From positions 1 through 24,060 of IMG/VR virus record IMGVR_UViG_3300033144_004547: a DNA stretch of 24,060 nt; one strand, given 5' to 3'. Made by a program: the position numbers and the translations under genes. Of the stretch, positions 15,208-23,450 are shown in pieces. The DNA comes from a virus. Within the stretch, counting starts at the first letter, position 1. Each line of letters opens with the position of its first letter. Below the pieces are notes generated by a model, which was not told the DNA's origin, did not search any database, and saw only the letters and a list, made by a program, of their open reading frames with translations.

Positions 15208-16284
15208 TTACGAAGCGATGGAAGTGTCAATGTTATAAAACACACCGTGCTTACGGCGATTATTAACACAAACATTTCCCATCCAAAGAATGTGCGCTAC
15301 CCGCGCATTGGGCTGATTAGGTGGGCTCCTAAATTCAGTGTTAGTGAAGTTAGACTGTGAGTCATATTTGATCCTAAAGAACTTCGTATTAATGAAATAC
15401 ATCGTTCCCTTAGTGATCGTAGTAGTATCATTCTGTACATCAGGAACAAACTCGTCCCAAGTAACGATAGCATTACGATACTTGATATGCTCAAATGGGA
15501 AAGCAAGAGTGGTATCATTAGGAAGACGCCCACCACCACGATTCCAAAGAGCAAACGTAAAGAGTTCATAAGTCGCCTGATCACAAAGAATGATATTAGG
15601 CGGCCCACCCGGACCCTTTCCGCAACTGTTATAAATGTTCTCAACTTCTTTCAAGAACGTATCATAAGTTGTTGCAGAAGAACTCTTGGTCTGATTACGC
15701 CAGAAGGAATGTGTATTCTGATTGATATTACCAACCGTTTCACTGGAGGTAGGATCTTTCTGAATAAGCTGTCCGAGCGGATGCACACCAGAAGCTCCTG
15801 TAACTGTAGAAGTTTGCGGAGTTTCAAGAGATGCGCCACCAGAAGCCAAAGAACCTTGAAGAATCGCTTTAGCCAATCCTTCTTGGAATCCCATTTCTGC
15901 TTGTTGAATTTTATTTTCAACAAGTGGCATAAGATTCTGCGCGTGCTGACGTTCTTCACGACGCGAAACAGAAATAGGAATAGACGCTTCACGCCACTCC
16001 CAAATTGTTTGAGTATGTCCGTCCATTGGAGAAGTATCAAGAGTATCATACCCTTCATACCAATCCATTTGCCCCAATGTATGAAGCAAAGGTAGCTTGA
16101 TATCAGTTCCGCCATCCACACTCTGATAACCTTCAGTGCTAGTAATCATTGCGAAAAACGCATTACTAGTAGAAATGTTATCAGCCAGAGTCCTTTGATA
16201 ATTTGACAACGAAGTCGTGAACAAAGTATCAAAATTTCTGGTTTCTTGGGATGGGGCGCCGCCGCTACCAAATGTAATAGCCAT
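15208..16284 (-). CDS. Major capsid protein (HK97-type, 358 aa)
   Basis: The ATG at 16284 lies downstream of GAGG. The 358-residue length and position after the scaffold are typical. Features include an N-terminal arm (residues ~1-35), an E-loop-like region around LLHTLGQMDWYEGYDTLDTS, a long spine-helix region near SRREERQHAQNLMPLVENKI, and a P-domain/A-domain C-terminal half. It ends with HILWMGNVCVNNRRKHGVFY, a motif seen in major capsid proteins of many environmental podovirus-like phages. It forms the icosahedral shell. The large opposite-strand ORF over this gene is a shadow. Confidence 0.9.
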   Translation of the reverse strand: MAITFGSGGAPSQETRNFDTLFTTSLSNYQRTLADNISTSNAFFAMITSTEGYQSVDGGTDIKLPLLHTLGQMDWYEGYDTLDTSPMDGHTQTIWEWREASIPISVSRREERQHAQNLMPLVENKIQQAEMGFQEGLAKAILQGSLASGGASLETPQTSTVTGASGVHPLGQLIQKDPTSSETVGNINQNTHSFWRNQTKSSSATTYDTFLKEVENIYNSCGKGPGGPPNIILCDQATYELFTFALWNRGGGRLPNDTTLAFPFEHIKYRNAIVTWDEFVPDVQNDTTTITKGTMYFINTKFFRIKYDSQSNFTNTEFRSPPNQPNARVAHILWMGNVCVNNRRKHGVFYNIDTSIAS

Positions 16285-16301
16285 TTTGCAGTGTCCTCAT
16301 C

Positions 16302-17075
16302 TTAGAGTTTTACTCCCTTTGCCGCAGCATCGAGAGCTTGTTGTAGTGTAGGACGGGCAGATCCAGATTTACCTTTTCTACCGTCAGAGGGGCGCAAGCC
16401 CGATTTCTTAGAATTCTTAACGATCTTTTCCATTGCTTTACCAACGCGACCATTAACATTCGAAGATTCTTTTCCTGAAACCTGAGTATAGAGCATTGCA
16501 AAATACTCCTCATAATCAGATTCCGACTCAAAAGCATTTTCAGCCGGGGGAAACTTTTTGGCAAGTTCAGTCATTTCTTCCTGGTACTTACCGAACTCTT
16601 TATTAGCCGCAGCCAACTTATCATACGCGGTATTAGCCATCGCGGTATGCCTGTCTGCTGACTGACTTTCAAATCTTGTATCGACGAAAGAACTCTTAAA
16701 GTCTTCCATCAAATTCTTGAACATGGGGCGGAGAGAAGCATATTGTGCTGGGATATGTTTTTCAACCAGTTTATCAATATTTACTTCATCAACATCACCA
16801 CCTTCTTTCTTGGTTTCTTTCTCCAAACCCATACCAAGATTATTGGCAAGATTCTGTACAACACGACGTGATTGATCTGAATCGCTATTTAATGTGTTGT
16901 ATAAATTCGCTGCAATCTGTAACTCAGCCGCACTAAGCCCAAATTGCTTTCCATCTTCATCATCACTGGTTTCTTCTTCGGAAGATTCCTCTTCAGACGT
17001 TTCTTCTTGAGCTTCTTCTTGGGATTCTTCCTGAGAAGACTCTTCAGACGTTTCTACTGTTTCTTCAACTTCCAT
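16302..17075 (-). CDS. Scaffolding-like protein with acidic N-terminus (257 aa)
   Basis: The ATG at 17075 has AGGAG eight bases upstream; that site lies inside the end of the micro-ORF before it. Residues 1-43 are almost entirely Glu, Ser, Asp and Thr, with a run of SQEE-like units. The centre is mostly helical with coiled-coil character. The C-terminal ~40 residues are basic (VKNSKKSGLRPSDGRKGKSG) and end in RPTLQQALDAAAKGVKL. An acidic N-terminus, helical body and basic C-terminus that binds capsid subunits is the standard scaffold plan, and it sits just before the major capsid gene. No protease domain is visible. Confidence 0.8.
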   Translation of the reverse strand: MEVEETVETSEESSQEESQEEAQEETSEEESSEEETSDDEDGKQFGLSAAELQIAANLYNTLNSDSDQSRRVVQNLANNLGMGLEKETKKEGGDVDEVNIDKLVEKHIPAQYASLRPMFKNLMEDFKSSFVDTRFESQSADRHTAMANTAYDKLAAANKEFGKYQEEMTELAKKFPPAENAFESESDYEEYFAMLYTQVSGKESSNVNGRVGKAMEKIVKNSKKSGLRPSDGRKGKSGSARPTLQQALDAAAKGVKL

Positions 17076-17076
17076 C

Positions 17077-17154
17077 TTAGTAACTCCTTTTCTTCTTCTT
17101 TTTCTTCTTTTTAGTAACCGCTTTCACAGTTGAACTCACAAGACTATTTGCCAT
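17077..17154 (-). CDS. 25-residue Lys-tailed micro-ORF
   Basis: An ATG at 17154 with GAGG five bases upstream opens a 25-codon ORF ending at TAA 17077-17079, one base before the scaffold ATG. The product is MANSLVSSTVKAVT followed by eight Lys, then RSY. The Lys stretch is encoded by mixed AAA and AAG codons, and its last part carries the AGGAG site of the scaffold gene. It starts right after the hairpin at 17166-17196. A polybasic peptide could bind RNA, DNA or the acidic scaffold N-terminus, or translation of it could set scaffold expression. It may also be only a purine-rich leader; the good ribosome site argues for translation. Confidence 0.5.
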   Translation of the reverse strand: MANSLVSSTVKAVTKKKKKKKKRSY

Positions 17155-17165
17155 TTCAACCTCAA

Positions 17166-17196
17166 TTGGTGGGGAGATAGAACCACTCCCCACCAA
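17166..17196 (-). terminator. 11-bp GC-rich hairpin before the scaffold block, no U-tract
   Basis: The coding strand reads TTGGTGGGGAG, a 9-nt loop, then CTCCCCACCAA, a perfect 11-bp stem. It begins seven bases after the TAG-type end of the 181-residue gene and ends 11 bases before the micro-ORF ATG. Only TT follows the stem, so classical intrinsic termination would be weak. It may attenuate or process the transcript between portal-region genes and the highly expressed capsid genes. Confidence 0.55.
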
Positions 17197-17202
17197 AAAG
17201 AC

Positions 17203-17748
17203 CTAAATCTCTCTCCTAATCTTGATTACTTTCTGTTTATCAAGCTCTTTTAGTGGATCAAGTTTCAACTTCTTCACAAGACGTGAATTCTTTTTTCTCA
17301 AAGAAGCTGGAATCTTATCAGGCAAAAGAAAAAGAAGAGCAGAACCATGATTGATGATTTCACCAAGTTCACGATAAACAGTCTCATCTATTCCATCTGG
17401 CATCTTTAGCATTTGATCAAGTGGAAACCAGACAGGTCGAAGCTCACGATATCCATCTCCCTGCCAATTACCCCCAACAACTTGTAATTCATGGGCAACA
17501 AGCCAATACTTGGAAGTACGATAGTTCTTTGTCTTTACGATTGACAGAGAATCGGTACCAAGAATCTGACGAATAGTTCTGAATACCGAATTAACTACAG
17601 GATTTTCAACCTCCCAGTAATCAATAATTCCCTCCGTCTTACTAACCCACTCTTTGAAACGCTGAAGAATCGCCCTCCGTTTAATCGTAGTCAGATCATT
17701 ATAATCTGTCGATTTAATTTCGGGTCCAAAAATGCTTTCAAACTCCAT
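17203..17748 (-). CDS. Unknown protein between portal and scaffold (181 aa)
   Basis: The ATG at 17748 follows the portal stop, with GGAG (part of the portal's last codons) six bases upstream. The product MEFESIFGPEIKSTDYNDLT is mixed alpha/beta with many charged residues and a basic C-terminus (SLRKKNSRLVKKLKLDPLKE, then KQKVIKIRREI). The middle carries YWLVAHELQVVGGNWQGDGY and ELRPVWFPLDQM. I recognise no family. Position between portal and scaffold suggests a role in head assembly or DNA packaging, and the basic tail could contact nucleic acid. It has no signal peptide or membrane helix. Confidence 0.75.
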   Translation of the reverse strand: MEFESIFGPEIKSTDYNDLTTIKRRAILQRFKEWVSKTEGIIDYWEVENPVVNSVFRTIRQILGTDSLSIVKTKNYRTSKYWLVAHELQVVGGNWQGDGYRELRPVWFPLDQMLKMPDGIDETVYRELGEIINHGSALLFLLPDKIPASLRKKNSRLVKKLKLDPLKELDKQKVIKIRREI

Positions 17749-17751
17749 ATC

Positions 17752-19680
17752 TTATACTCCTGGTTGTCCTGCTACTTGGTTTTGAATCTGATTCGTTATT
17801 TGTTCCTGGTTTGGAGGAGTTAATTGAGCCACGCGCCCCTGTGCAATCTGATTGCCTTCAGAACCCCCAGCCCCTCTGAAAAATTGCTCCAAACCAACTT
17901 CATCAGGCGACTGCCCTGTTTGTTGCATAATCTGCAAGAGTACAGCTGTTTGTTGTAACTGACTCATTCTTGCTAGTTCTGCAATCGCTTTCTCATTTCG
18001 ATATCCAACACGTTGCGCCGTCTCATAGACAAGAGCAGGTGAAAGAGCGATTTGAGGAAAATTTGTAATGATAGAAAGAAATTCGATAAACTTAGTTTTT
18101 TCTTCTTCCTGTTCAACAGGAGAAAGCGTAGATACCTCAATAGATACTTCAAAATCATCATCACCAAATTCGTCAGATGTGATAAGCTTAAAAGTATCTT
18201 CAGTAACTTTCGCTTCAGAAAATAGATCCGGAACATCTTGGGTCAATTTAATCCAGAATGGAAGGGCTAAACTATCCTTCGCCTGCTGGATAATCTCTTT
18301 TCCTAAACCAACAAGAAATTCCGCAACAATTTCCTTATCCCTAGATTCCCGGATAACACTCCGTCTTTCTACAATTCCAGCTTGTGTAGCTGTGGTTCGA
18401 TCTGAAACACCGCGTGCTTCAGCGCTCGTTCCAGAAATGACATTAAAGTCATCCTTACTAATAGATAGAGCCTGATCGTGTTGCACACCAAGATTTGGAT
18501 TACTCAGTGGTACTACTGCATTTCCAAGATTAGGATTTTTGGCAGCAGCAAATGTTCCATCACCACCATTGATAAGTTTATCTAATTCATCAGCCTCAAA
18601 TGAATCAGGATCGTAAATAAACTTTCTTACAAACCTGCGTCGATGAATACGACCTGATTCTCTAGTTTCATTGATTTCCGCTTGAGATGAAACCCAATTG
18701 AATACAGGAGGAAGAGGATAAAACCCTTCAAGACGATCACGATACTTTAATGCAAAAATACCTGAACGCTCAAATTCATCCTCAAAGATTAGACTCCCAA
18801 CCCCATAATCAAAAATACGAAAACGCTTCGCACGTAGATCCCATATTTTCCAAATAGGAACAACATCTGTAGTATTGTCAAGATCACGCTTTTCTTGCGT
18901 AGTCATATGCGCTTTAATATTATAGGTACCATGATCCTGTGAACGGTCACCAATATTTTCAATCGCATCAATACGATACTTATTATTTCTACGCGCGGCT
19001 ACCATCAAATCTTCGCGAGATTGAAAATCAAGATACCCATACCATGAACATCTATCTAACATTTGGTGATCCGTACCACCAACACGAAAGAACTTTGCCG
19101 GAATCCTTCTAAAGTAAAGTTGTTCATTATCTGGCATTTCATCTGGTTGAACAACAACTTTTCCATCTTTATCTTGTAAAGGGGAGAGATCAGACTTTAA
19201 GAATGGTTTTTGCGCATCAGGATTAGTAATCCAATCAGCAGAATAACCAACCTCACCAATCCCAAAACGGAACCATGCATCCAGAATGATTAGTTCTAGC
19301 TCTTTAGCAAATCCTTTGATACCACCCTGAGTAAAGAAATTAAGCGCATCCTCCATCAAGCGCGCCCGTTGTCCCGCCCCATTTACATCAAAGTCCCATT
19401 TAGCCGGACGCGGTTTAATAGTAAATTGTGGGCGCGAAAACAAAAGAGTAGGTGATTTTACATCAATAGAACTAAAAATCATATTCAAAACATAGGGCAT
19501 ATATTTTGAATCGTCTGTTCTATTATCATCCTCTTCCCACTGAAAACCATAATATGCAGCTTCAAGATCATCCACCCGGAAACGACTTGCCCAGCGATCG
19601 TAATATTGATTCGCCACATCAATCCGAGATTTCCAAACTTGGACTAAATCGGTATCTTTTGTTGTAGTCTTTTTAGCCAT
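17752..19680 (-). CDS. Portal protein (642 aa)
   Basis: The ATG at 19680 overlaps the terminase TAA. The 642-residue product has the portal plan: an N-terminal region with YYDRWASRFRVDDLEAAYYG, a wing/stem-like middle (ALNFFTQGGIKGFAKELELI, LDAWFRFGIGEVGYSADW), then KDDFNVISGTSAEARGVSD and TATQAGIVERRSVIRESRDK, a portal-typical segment, followed by a helical crown region. The C-terminal ~60 residues are Gln-rich (NQEQITNQIQNQVAGQPGV). It forms the 12-fold ring for DNA entry. Closest in style to portals of P22-like podoviruses, which is inference from length and motifs. Confidence 0.88.
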   Translation of the reverse strand: MAKKTTTKDTDLVQVWKSRIDVANQYYDRWASRFRVDDLEAAYYGFQWEEDDNRTDDSKYMPYVLNMIFSSIDVKSPTLLFSRPQFTIKPRPAKWDFDVNGAGQRARLMEDALNFFTQGGIKGFAKELELIILDAWFRFGIGEVGYSADWITNPDAQKPFLKSDLSPLQDKDGKVVVQPDEMPDNEQLYFRRIPAKFFRVGGTDHQMLDRCSWYGYLDFQSREDLMVAARRNNKYRIDAIENIGDRSQDHGTYNIKAHMTTQEKRDLDNTTDVVPIWKIWDLRAKRFRIFDYGVGSLIFEDEFERSGIFALKYRDRLEGFYPLPPVFNWVSSQAEINETRESGRIHRRRFVRKFIYDPDSFEADELDKLINGGDGTFAAAKNPNLGNAVVPLSNPNLGVQHDQALSISKDDFNVISGTSAEARGVSDRTTATQAGIVERRSVIRESRDKEIVAEFLVGLGKEIIQQAKDSLALPFWIKLTQDVPDLFSEAKVTEDTFKLITSDEFGDDDFEVSIEVSTLSPVEQEEEKTKFIEFLSIITNFPQIALSPALVYETAQRVGYRNEKAIAELARMSQLQQTAVLLQIMQQTGQSPDEVGLEQFFRGAGGSEGNQIAQGRVAQLTPPNQEQITNQIQNQVAGQPGV

Positions 19681-21293
19681 TATACCCTATGTCCAAAACT
19701 GTGTGGTTGAATCCCAGCCATATTCCGGAACTTTCTTTGCTGTTTCATAGCACGTTGGCGCGCATCATTGAAAGTAGTTCCTTCAACAACAAACTTATGT
19801 ACACCTGTTTTCTTTGTCACGATACAAACATTCCCATATTTAAGGGCATCATACGCATGATCCACAACTTTATCGTCTCTATCATCTCCAAAAACATCAT
19901 CTCCATCGAGAGAATAAAGCTTTTTATACTTTTGTGACTCTGTCTCTAAAACACACTTATTACAGCCAGAAGGATATTCTTGCGTCTTCATAATAAAGTA
20001 CAAACGCGGCGCATTAGTTTTCCCTGTAACAGGATGCGTGATCTTTTCTTGGAGCATCAAAGATTCACGCAAACGTGACCTAGTAAGAATCTCATTATTA
20101 TCTGCAGGATACCAATGAATCGGAGGTGCTGGAAGATATTCTGCACTACTCCACTCTTCTGCTACACTTGAAATCCCACCTTTCTTCTGTTGTGTCTTAG
20201 AAAAGATAGCTGGATCAGCAAAATTCTGAGAGATTTGTTCCACATCCATCTGCATAAATGCAATGTTTTCTCTGTGTTGACTAACGGAATGTCCTGCCTT
20301 ATAGTATTCTCTATAGACAAACATCCACTTCTTCCACACACAAATCCACAAACAAACGGTAGGTGCAGCATCCCCGTGATCCATTGCACGATAAAGTGTT
20401 CCTTCACGCATAATAGTATCAAGAAATGTCTGTGGAACATTATATAATTTTGACTCAGCTGGGATCTCAAAAATTGATCCCCCAGAACTTCCCCATTCCC
20501 CCATTACAAAGCGCTTAACAAACGCTTTACCCCTCGCCTCCATAACATCCAGCGTCTCTTGTGAAAGCGCAGGATTCTCATAAGAGGAAGCTTGAACCAT
20601 ACTATGCGTATCAGACCATGTATACTTAGTTACTTTTCCTGTTGTGCGGTTTGTACGATAACGAATCTCATTATGTTCAGCACTATCTGGATGAAAGCGC
20701 CTATAAATCCAATGCGCTTTAACGTCTGGATTGCATAAAACCATCCCATATGAAGGCGGTTTAGGTCTTCCAGTCGCCCTATTCTTTGGAAAGCGCTCTG
20801 GATCAAGATGGTCCGGAATTTCTGACATATCCCAACGATCTAATCTGGAATCAAGGTGAAGATAGATATTTTCATCTACTTCCTCGCCTTGATCAATTAG
20901 ATATGAGTTAATTTCAAGTCCGCGCACAACATTTTCGTCATAATCGTCCAAATGCATCCAAAATACTTCAGATCCATTGATTAAACGCAAATAATTAAGA
21001 GAATCAGTCCTTTTCCCACCTTTATCGTCCGCATACATCTCTGGCTGACAAATTTTGAAGAAAGTCGCCATAGTTGTGCGCTTCAAATCAGCTGCCGTAG
21101 CTCTAAGAATTGCCATTCTATACTTAGGGAAGGTAGATAACAGTAAAATTGACTTTTGACAGCCAACATAGGTTTTACCATTACCATACCCCCCCGAAAA
21201 GCATTGATTACGTTTTGTATCATAGAAAAATTCCGACTGCGGAGACCTCCCCGTAGCCGGATCTACCATAAATTTGTAATCAATGTCAGGCAA
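19680..21293 (-). CDS. terL: Terminase large subunit
   Basis: ATPase plus nuclease that packages DNA. The Walker A motif GGYGNGKT is at residues 34-41 and a Walker B-like YLIDQGEE at 131-138. The nuclease half has D305 in MDHGD, D360 in FADPAIF and D478 in VVDHAYDALKYG, matching the RuvC-like acidic set of the family. The 537-residue length is normal. The start is probably TTG at 21293, overlapping the lysozyme-like gene by eight bases and so coupled to it; an ATG at 21269 would give a protein eight residues shorter that keeps all motifs. The basic C-terminus (RQRAMKQQRKFRN) may contact portal or DNA. Confidence 0.92.
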   Translation of the reverse strand: MPDIDYKFMVDPATGRSPQSEFFYDTKRNQCFSGGYGNGKTYVGCQKSILLLSTFPKYRMAILRATAADLKRTTMATFFKICQPEMYADDKGGKRTDSLNYLRLINGSEVFWMHLDDYDENVVRGLEINSYLIDQGEEVDENIYLHLDSRLDRWDMSEIPDHLDPERFPKNRATGRPKPPSYGMVLCNPDVKAHWIYRRFHPDSAEHNEIRYRTNRTTGKVTKYTWSDTHSMVQASSYENPALSQETLDVMEARGKAFVKRFVMGEWGSSGGSIFEIPAESKLYNVPQTFLDTIMREGTLYRAMDHGDAAPTVCLWICVWKKWMFVYREYYKAGHSVSQHRENIAFMQMDVEQISQNFADPAIFSKTQQKKGGISSVAEEWSSAEYLPAPPIHWYPADNNEILTRSRLRESLMLQEKITHPVTGKTNAPRLYFIMKTQEYPSGCNKCVLETESQKYKKLYSLDGDDVFGDDRDDKVVDHAYDALKYGNVCIVTKKTGVHKFVVEGTTFNDARQRAMKQQRKFRNMAGIQPHSFGHRV

Positions 21294-21957
21294 GAATTAT
21301 TTGTGTCCTTATTTTTTGAACTTTAACCCAAGGTGCAAGTTCAGACAACAGCAAATCCCCATCTTCTAATCCAACAACAATATGTACAGCTTCATTCCAA
21401 CGCACAAGATTTCCTATCTGTACTTCCTTTCCTGTTAGATCAATCACCTTTGCATCTACAACAAAATCTCCCGGTTTAATCCCAACAATATCTTCCCCTT
21501 GATACATACCAGGACGAGGCAAAAAGTGAACATCCTCTTTTTGTGCCCATCCCTTGATTTGATGGATCGTGCTCAAAGGATAGAAACCTCGATCCATGAG
21601 AAACTGAACTACAAACTGTGCGTACTTGACAGAATGATTTCCATCTGAATCCGGCGCAAACCCTCCATACACTCCTTCTTTCCCACCAAAGAATTCTTGT
21701 AGTGATAACTCCCTCTCTACAATGTTTTTCTCTACCTGTCTGTGAAGAGCATCAAATCCTGCTTGACGATCCTCAAAGATATCAAATCCTCCATCATCTT
21801 TTTCATTAGAGGAATCCCATCCTCTCAGATTTCCAGGATTGTTATTTCTTTTGGCTTTAGAAGGATGTCCATCTGCATTCTTAATGTAAAATCCCTCAAA
21901 ATGAGCAATCGCTTCTGCAATAAGAAGGATGATTTTATTCTGACTTGGTACTGGCAT
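21286..21957 (-). CDS. Lysozyme/transglycosylase-like protein (223 aa)
   Basis: The ATG at 21957 is preceded at six bases by a perfect GAGGAGG, so I prefer it to the longer open frame reaching 22116. Residues 14-45 read AEAIAHFEGFYIKNADG, then RNNNPGNLR, a pattern common to phage cell-wall-degrading proteins of the lysozyme superfamily. E21 is the candidate catalytic acid, and DGGFDIFEDRQAGFDALHRQ (residues 55-74) supports the family. The C-terminal ~70 residues (GIKPGDFVVDAKVIDLTGKE to the end) form a separate beta-rich domain. It could be an endolysin or a virion-associated muramidase. No signal peptide from this start. It lies downstream of a holin candidate. Confidence 0.75.
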   Translation of the reverse strand: MPVPSQNKIILLIAEAIAHFEGFYIKNADGHPSKAKRNNNPGNLRGWDSSNEKDDGGFDIFEDRQAGFDALHRQVEKNIVERELSLQEFFGGKEGVYGGFAPDSDGNHSVKYAQFVVQFLMDRGFYPLSTIHQIKGWAQKEDVHFLPRPGMYQGEDIVGIKPGDFVVDAKVIDLTGKEVQIGNLVRWNEAVHIVVGLEDGDLLLSELAPWVKVQKIRTQIILA

Positions 21958-22147
21958 CAGAAACCTCCTCGGTAAGTTTGGGCTTAGTAATGTCTGTGAG
22001 GAAAGGCTTAATATGAATAAACCTAAAACGCATCCTTTCACACCACGCCATAGCCGCAACCTGAGCTTCTTTGAAAGATTTCCCTTCAAAGAAAATCTCC
22101 GTCGGTGCTCCTGCATTTGTTTTGTGCCTTAGTTTATAAATCGTCAT
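21935..22147 (-). CDS. Small unknown protein (70 aa)
   Basis: The ATG at 22147 overlaps the TAA of the membrane-protein gene (TAATG). The product, MTIYKLRHKTNAGAPTEIFF, then KSFKEAQVAAMAWCERMRFR, has a beta-beta-alpha look and ends in an acidic, Thr/Ser-rich tail. No family recognised and no membrane segment. It lies between a holin candidate and the lysozyme-like gene and overlaps the latter by 23 bases, so it may be a lysis accessory or simply a co-transcribed small protein. Confidence 0.65.
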   Translation of the reverse strand: MTIYKLRHKTNAGAPTEIFFEGKSFKEAQVAAMAWCERMRFRFIHIKPFLTDITKPKLTEEVSDASTKSE

Positions 22148-22353
22148 TATCCATCAGCCTCCGTCTCATCTTTAGGCGCGCGCAAAGTTAACGCTAAGTA
22201 TGCAAGAAGCGCGCCTACGATTGTATTAATCAGCTCTTTTATATCAGGTGAAACTGAAATTGCAACATCTGCAACTTCTCCACCCGAGCCAGAACCAATA
22301 ATACCACCCCCGATAACTACACTTGCGATTTTAGCAATTCGTTTCCAAGGCAT
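22147..22353 (-). CDS. Small two-helix membrane protein, holin candidate (68 aa)
   Basis: The ATG at 22353 directly follows the previous TAA, with GAGGAG six bases upstream. MPWKRIAKIASVVIGGGIIG gives a basic start and a Gly-rich hydrophobic stretch (residues ~8-22). A second hydrophobic segment, LINTIVGALLAYLALTLRA, spans ~41-59, and the C-terminus is charged (PKDETEADG). Small size, two possible membrane helices, a charged tail and a lysozyme-like gene two positions downstream fit a phage holin. Evidence is topology and context only. Confidence 0.65.
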   Translation of the reverse strand: MPWKRIAKIASVVIGGGIIGSGSGGEVADVAISVSPDIKELINTIVGALLAYLALTLRAPKDETEADG

Positions 22354-22689
22354 TTAGTTCTCCTCTAGTTCTTGATCTTGCTCTTCCTTATCTATCATCG
22401 AAGTTAGCACCGCACCGGATTGTTTTTCCTTTTCCTCTATACGGTAAAGAAGTTCTTTTGCAGCATCTTTACCCCATGCCTTAAAATTCTCTTTCAATTC
22501 AACAGATAAATCTAACCGCGACTCAATTTCATCTACCAAACATTTAATGGCATATACAGATCCTGGTGGTAGAAAAGTAGAATCCTCATCTTGTTGAAGA
22601 GCATTAACTGGAGTAAGAACAACACCTTCTATCTTTGTGAGAAACTTATCACTGACTAAACTTGTTTTGATTGCAAGAGCATGATTCAT
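22354..22689 (-). CDS. Unknown small protein (111 aa)
   Basis: The ATG at 22689 has GGAG five bases upstream, a better site than the GTG at 22719 that would add ten residues and overlap the previous gene. The product MNHALAIKTSLVSDKFLTKI has a strand-rich start, a Pro-Gly turn (FLPPGSVYAIKCLVDEIESR), then helical, highly charged C-terminal residues ending EEQDQELEEN. No family recognised. It lies directly after the terminase-small-subunit-like gene and could assist packaging; this is only positional. Confidence 0.65.
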   Translation of the reverse strand: MNHALAIKTSLVSDKFLTKIEGVVLTPVNALQQDEDSTFLPPGSVYAIKCLVDEIESRLDLSVELKENFKAWGKDAAKELLYRIEEKEKQSGAVLTSMIDKEEQDQELEEN

Positions 22690-22700
22690 AAAAACTCCAT

Positions 22701-23048
22701 CTAACCGCGTACTGGGCACAACACAGAATCCACACTTACAATTCCTTGCCCTTCGGAACCGTGGATCACAATATTAATTTGATTGTTTGTTTGGTCTGGT
22801 TTATCCTCCATATACCCATGTAGTTTCAAAACGGTATCTACACAACTCTTTTTAACTCCATCGTTCTCAGAGAAACGCATTAACTCGCCAAGCGTGCTGA
22901 CCGCGTCTTCTGGGGTCAATCCGGCAGTATTTAAGATTCCGCTAATATCATTCTTCTCTTCTTTTGTAGGTTCAGTAAATCCTACTTCTGCGAGAAGGGT
23001 ATCAGCGCGACTCGAAAGTGCCTTTTCAGTCTGTGGAATCAGAGCCAC
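22701..23048 (-). CDS. Terminase small subunit-like protein (115 aa)
   Basis: A GTG at 23048 with AGGAG seven bases upstream overlaps the previous stop. Residues ~10-60 are helical (ALSSRADTLLAEVGFTEPT, DAVSTLGELMRFSENDG). They are followed by VKKSCVDTVLKLHGYMEDKP and then a short strand NNQINIVIHGSE. The helix ending in LKLHGYMEDK plus a following INIVI strand is a layout I associate with small terminase subunits that recognise phage DNA. The large subunit is ~1.4 kb downstream in the same operon. No HTH can be proved by eye, so this is a moderate call. Confidence 0.55.
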   Translation of the reverse strand: MALIPQTEKALSSRADTLLAEVGFTEPTKEEKNDISGILNTAGLTPEDAVSTLGELMRFSENDGVKKSCVDTVLKLHGYMEDKPDQTNNQINIVIHGSEGQGIVSVDSVLCPVRG

Positions 23049-23221
23049 TTTTTATCTCCTTTCTTCTCCATCTCTTTTTCTTTATTCATTAAAATCTGAT
23101 ATAAGACATCAAGGTGATTTTGAGCAGGAATAATAACATGCAAAGGAGAAGGTAATATTCCACCACCTTTTGCACATTCTTCATAAGTCTTTTCCATTTC
23201 AGCCAACTTCTTTTTGTCCAT
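23039..23221 (-). CDS. Small charged helical protein (60 aa)
   Basis: The ATG at 23221 opens MDKKKLAEMEKTYEECAKGG, followed by LPSPLHVIIPAQNHLDVLYQ and a Lys/Glu-rich C-terminus (MNKEKEMEKKGDKKWL). Mostly helical. It overlaps the previous gene by 23 bases and the next by ten, consistent with a real, coupled gene. The bases coding for the end carry the AGGAG site of the following gene. No family recognised. Confidence 0.6.
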   Translation of the reverse strand: MDKKKLAEMEKTYEECAKGGGILPSPLHVIIPAQNHLDVLYQILMNKEKEMEKKGDKKWL

Positions 23222-23429
23222 CTCTTTTATGCTCCGCTATCTTTTTATGAATTGGAGAGTTTGCCACGCGCGCAACACCTAACTCATAATCGTGGCGCTC
23301 GTTGTATTCCATCTTTACCTCTGCTGCTTTAGGCACAACGATAGTATTAAAAGGATTCATTGAATTAAGAAAATTTACCCCTTCATCTAAATCCACAAGA
23401 TGTTTCTGCCCAACCAATTTATCGTTCAT
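23199..23429 (-). CDS. First gene after the structured leader, unknown (76 aa)
   Basis: I choose the ATG at 23429, with GGAG six bases upstream, over a TTG at 23441 that overlaps that site. The product begins MNDKLVGQKHLVDLDEGVNF and ends KIAEHKRDGQKEVG. It is soluble-looking, with a central VVPKAAEVKMEYNERHDYEL. Unknown family. It is the first cistron of the operon, and its ribosome site lies 17 bases beyond the 3' arm of the leader stem, so leader folding could affect its translation. Confidence 0.65.
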   Translation of the reverse strand: MNDKLVGQKHLVDLDEGVNFLNSMNPFNTIVVPKAAEVKMEYNERHDYELGVARVANSPIHKKIAEHKRDGQKEVG

Positions 23430-23450
23430 AAAAGACTCCAAAAGAATAGT

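Noticed and set aside
15487-16095. 202-residue plus-strand ORF opposite the major capsid gene
   Set aside because: It lies entirely antisense to a confident capsid gene, has Arg/Ile-rich low-complexity composition and no ribosome site; a shadow of the capsid codon pattern.
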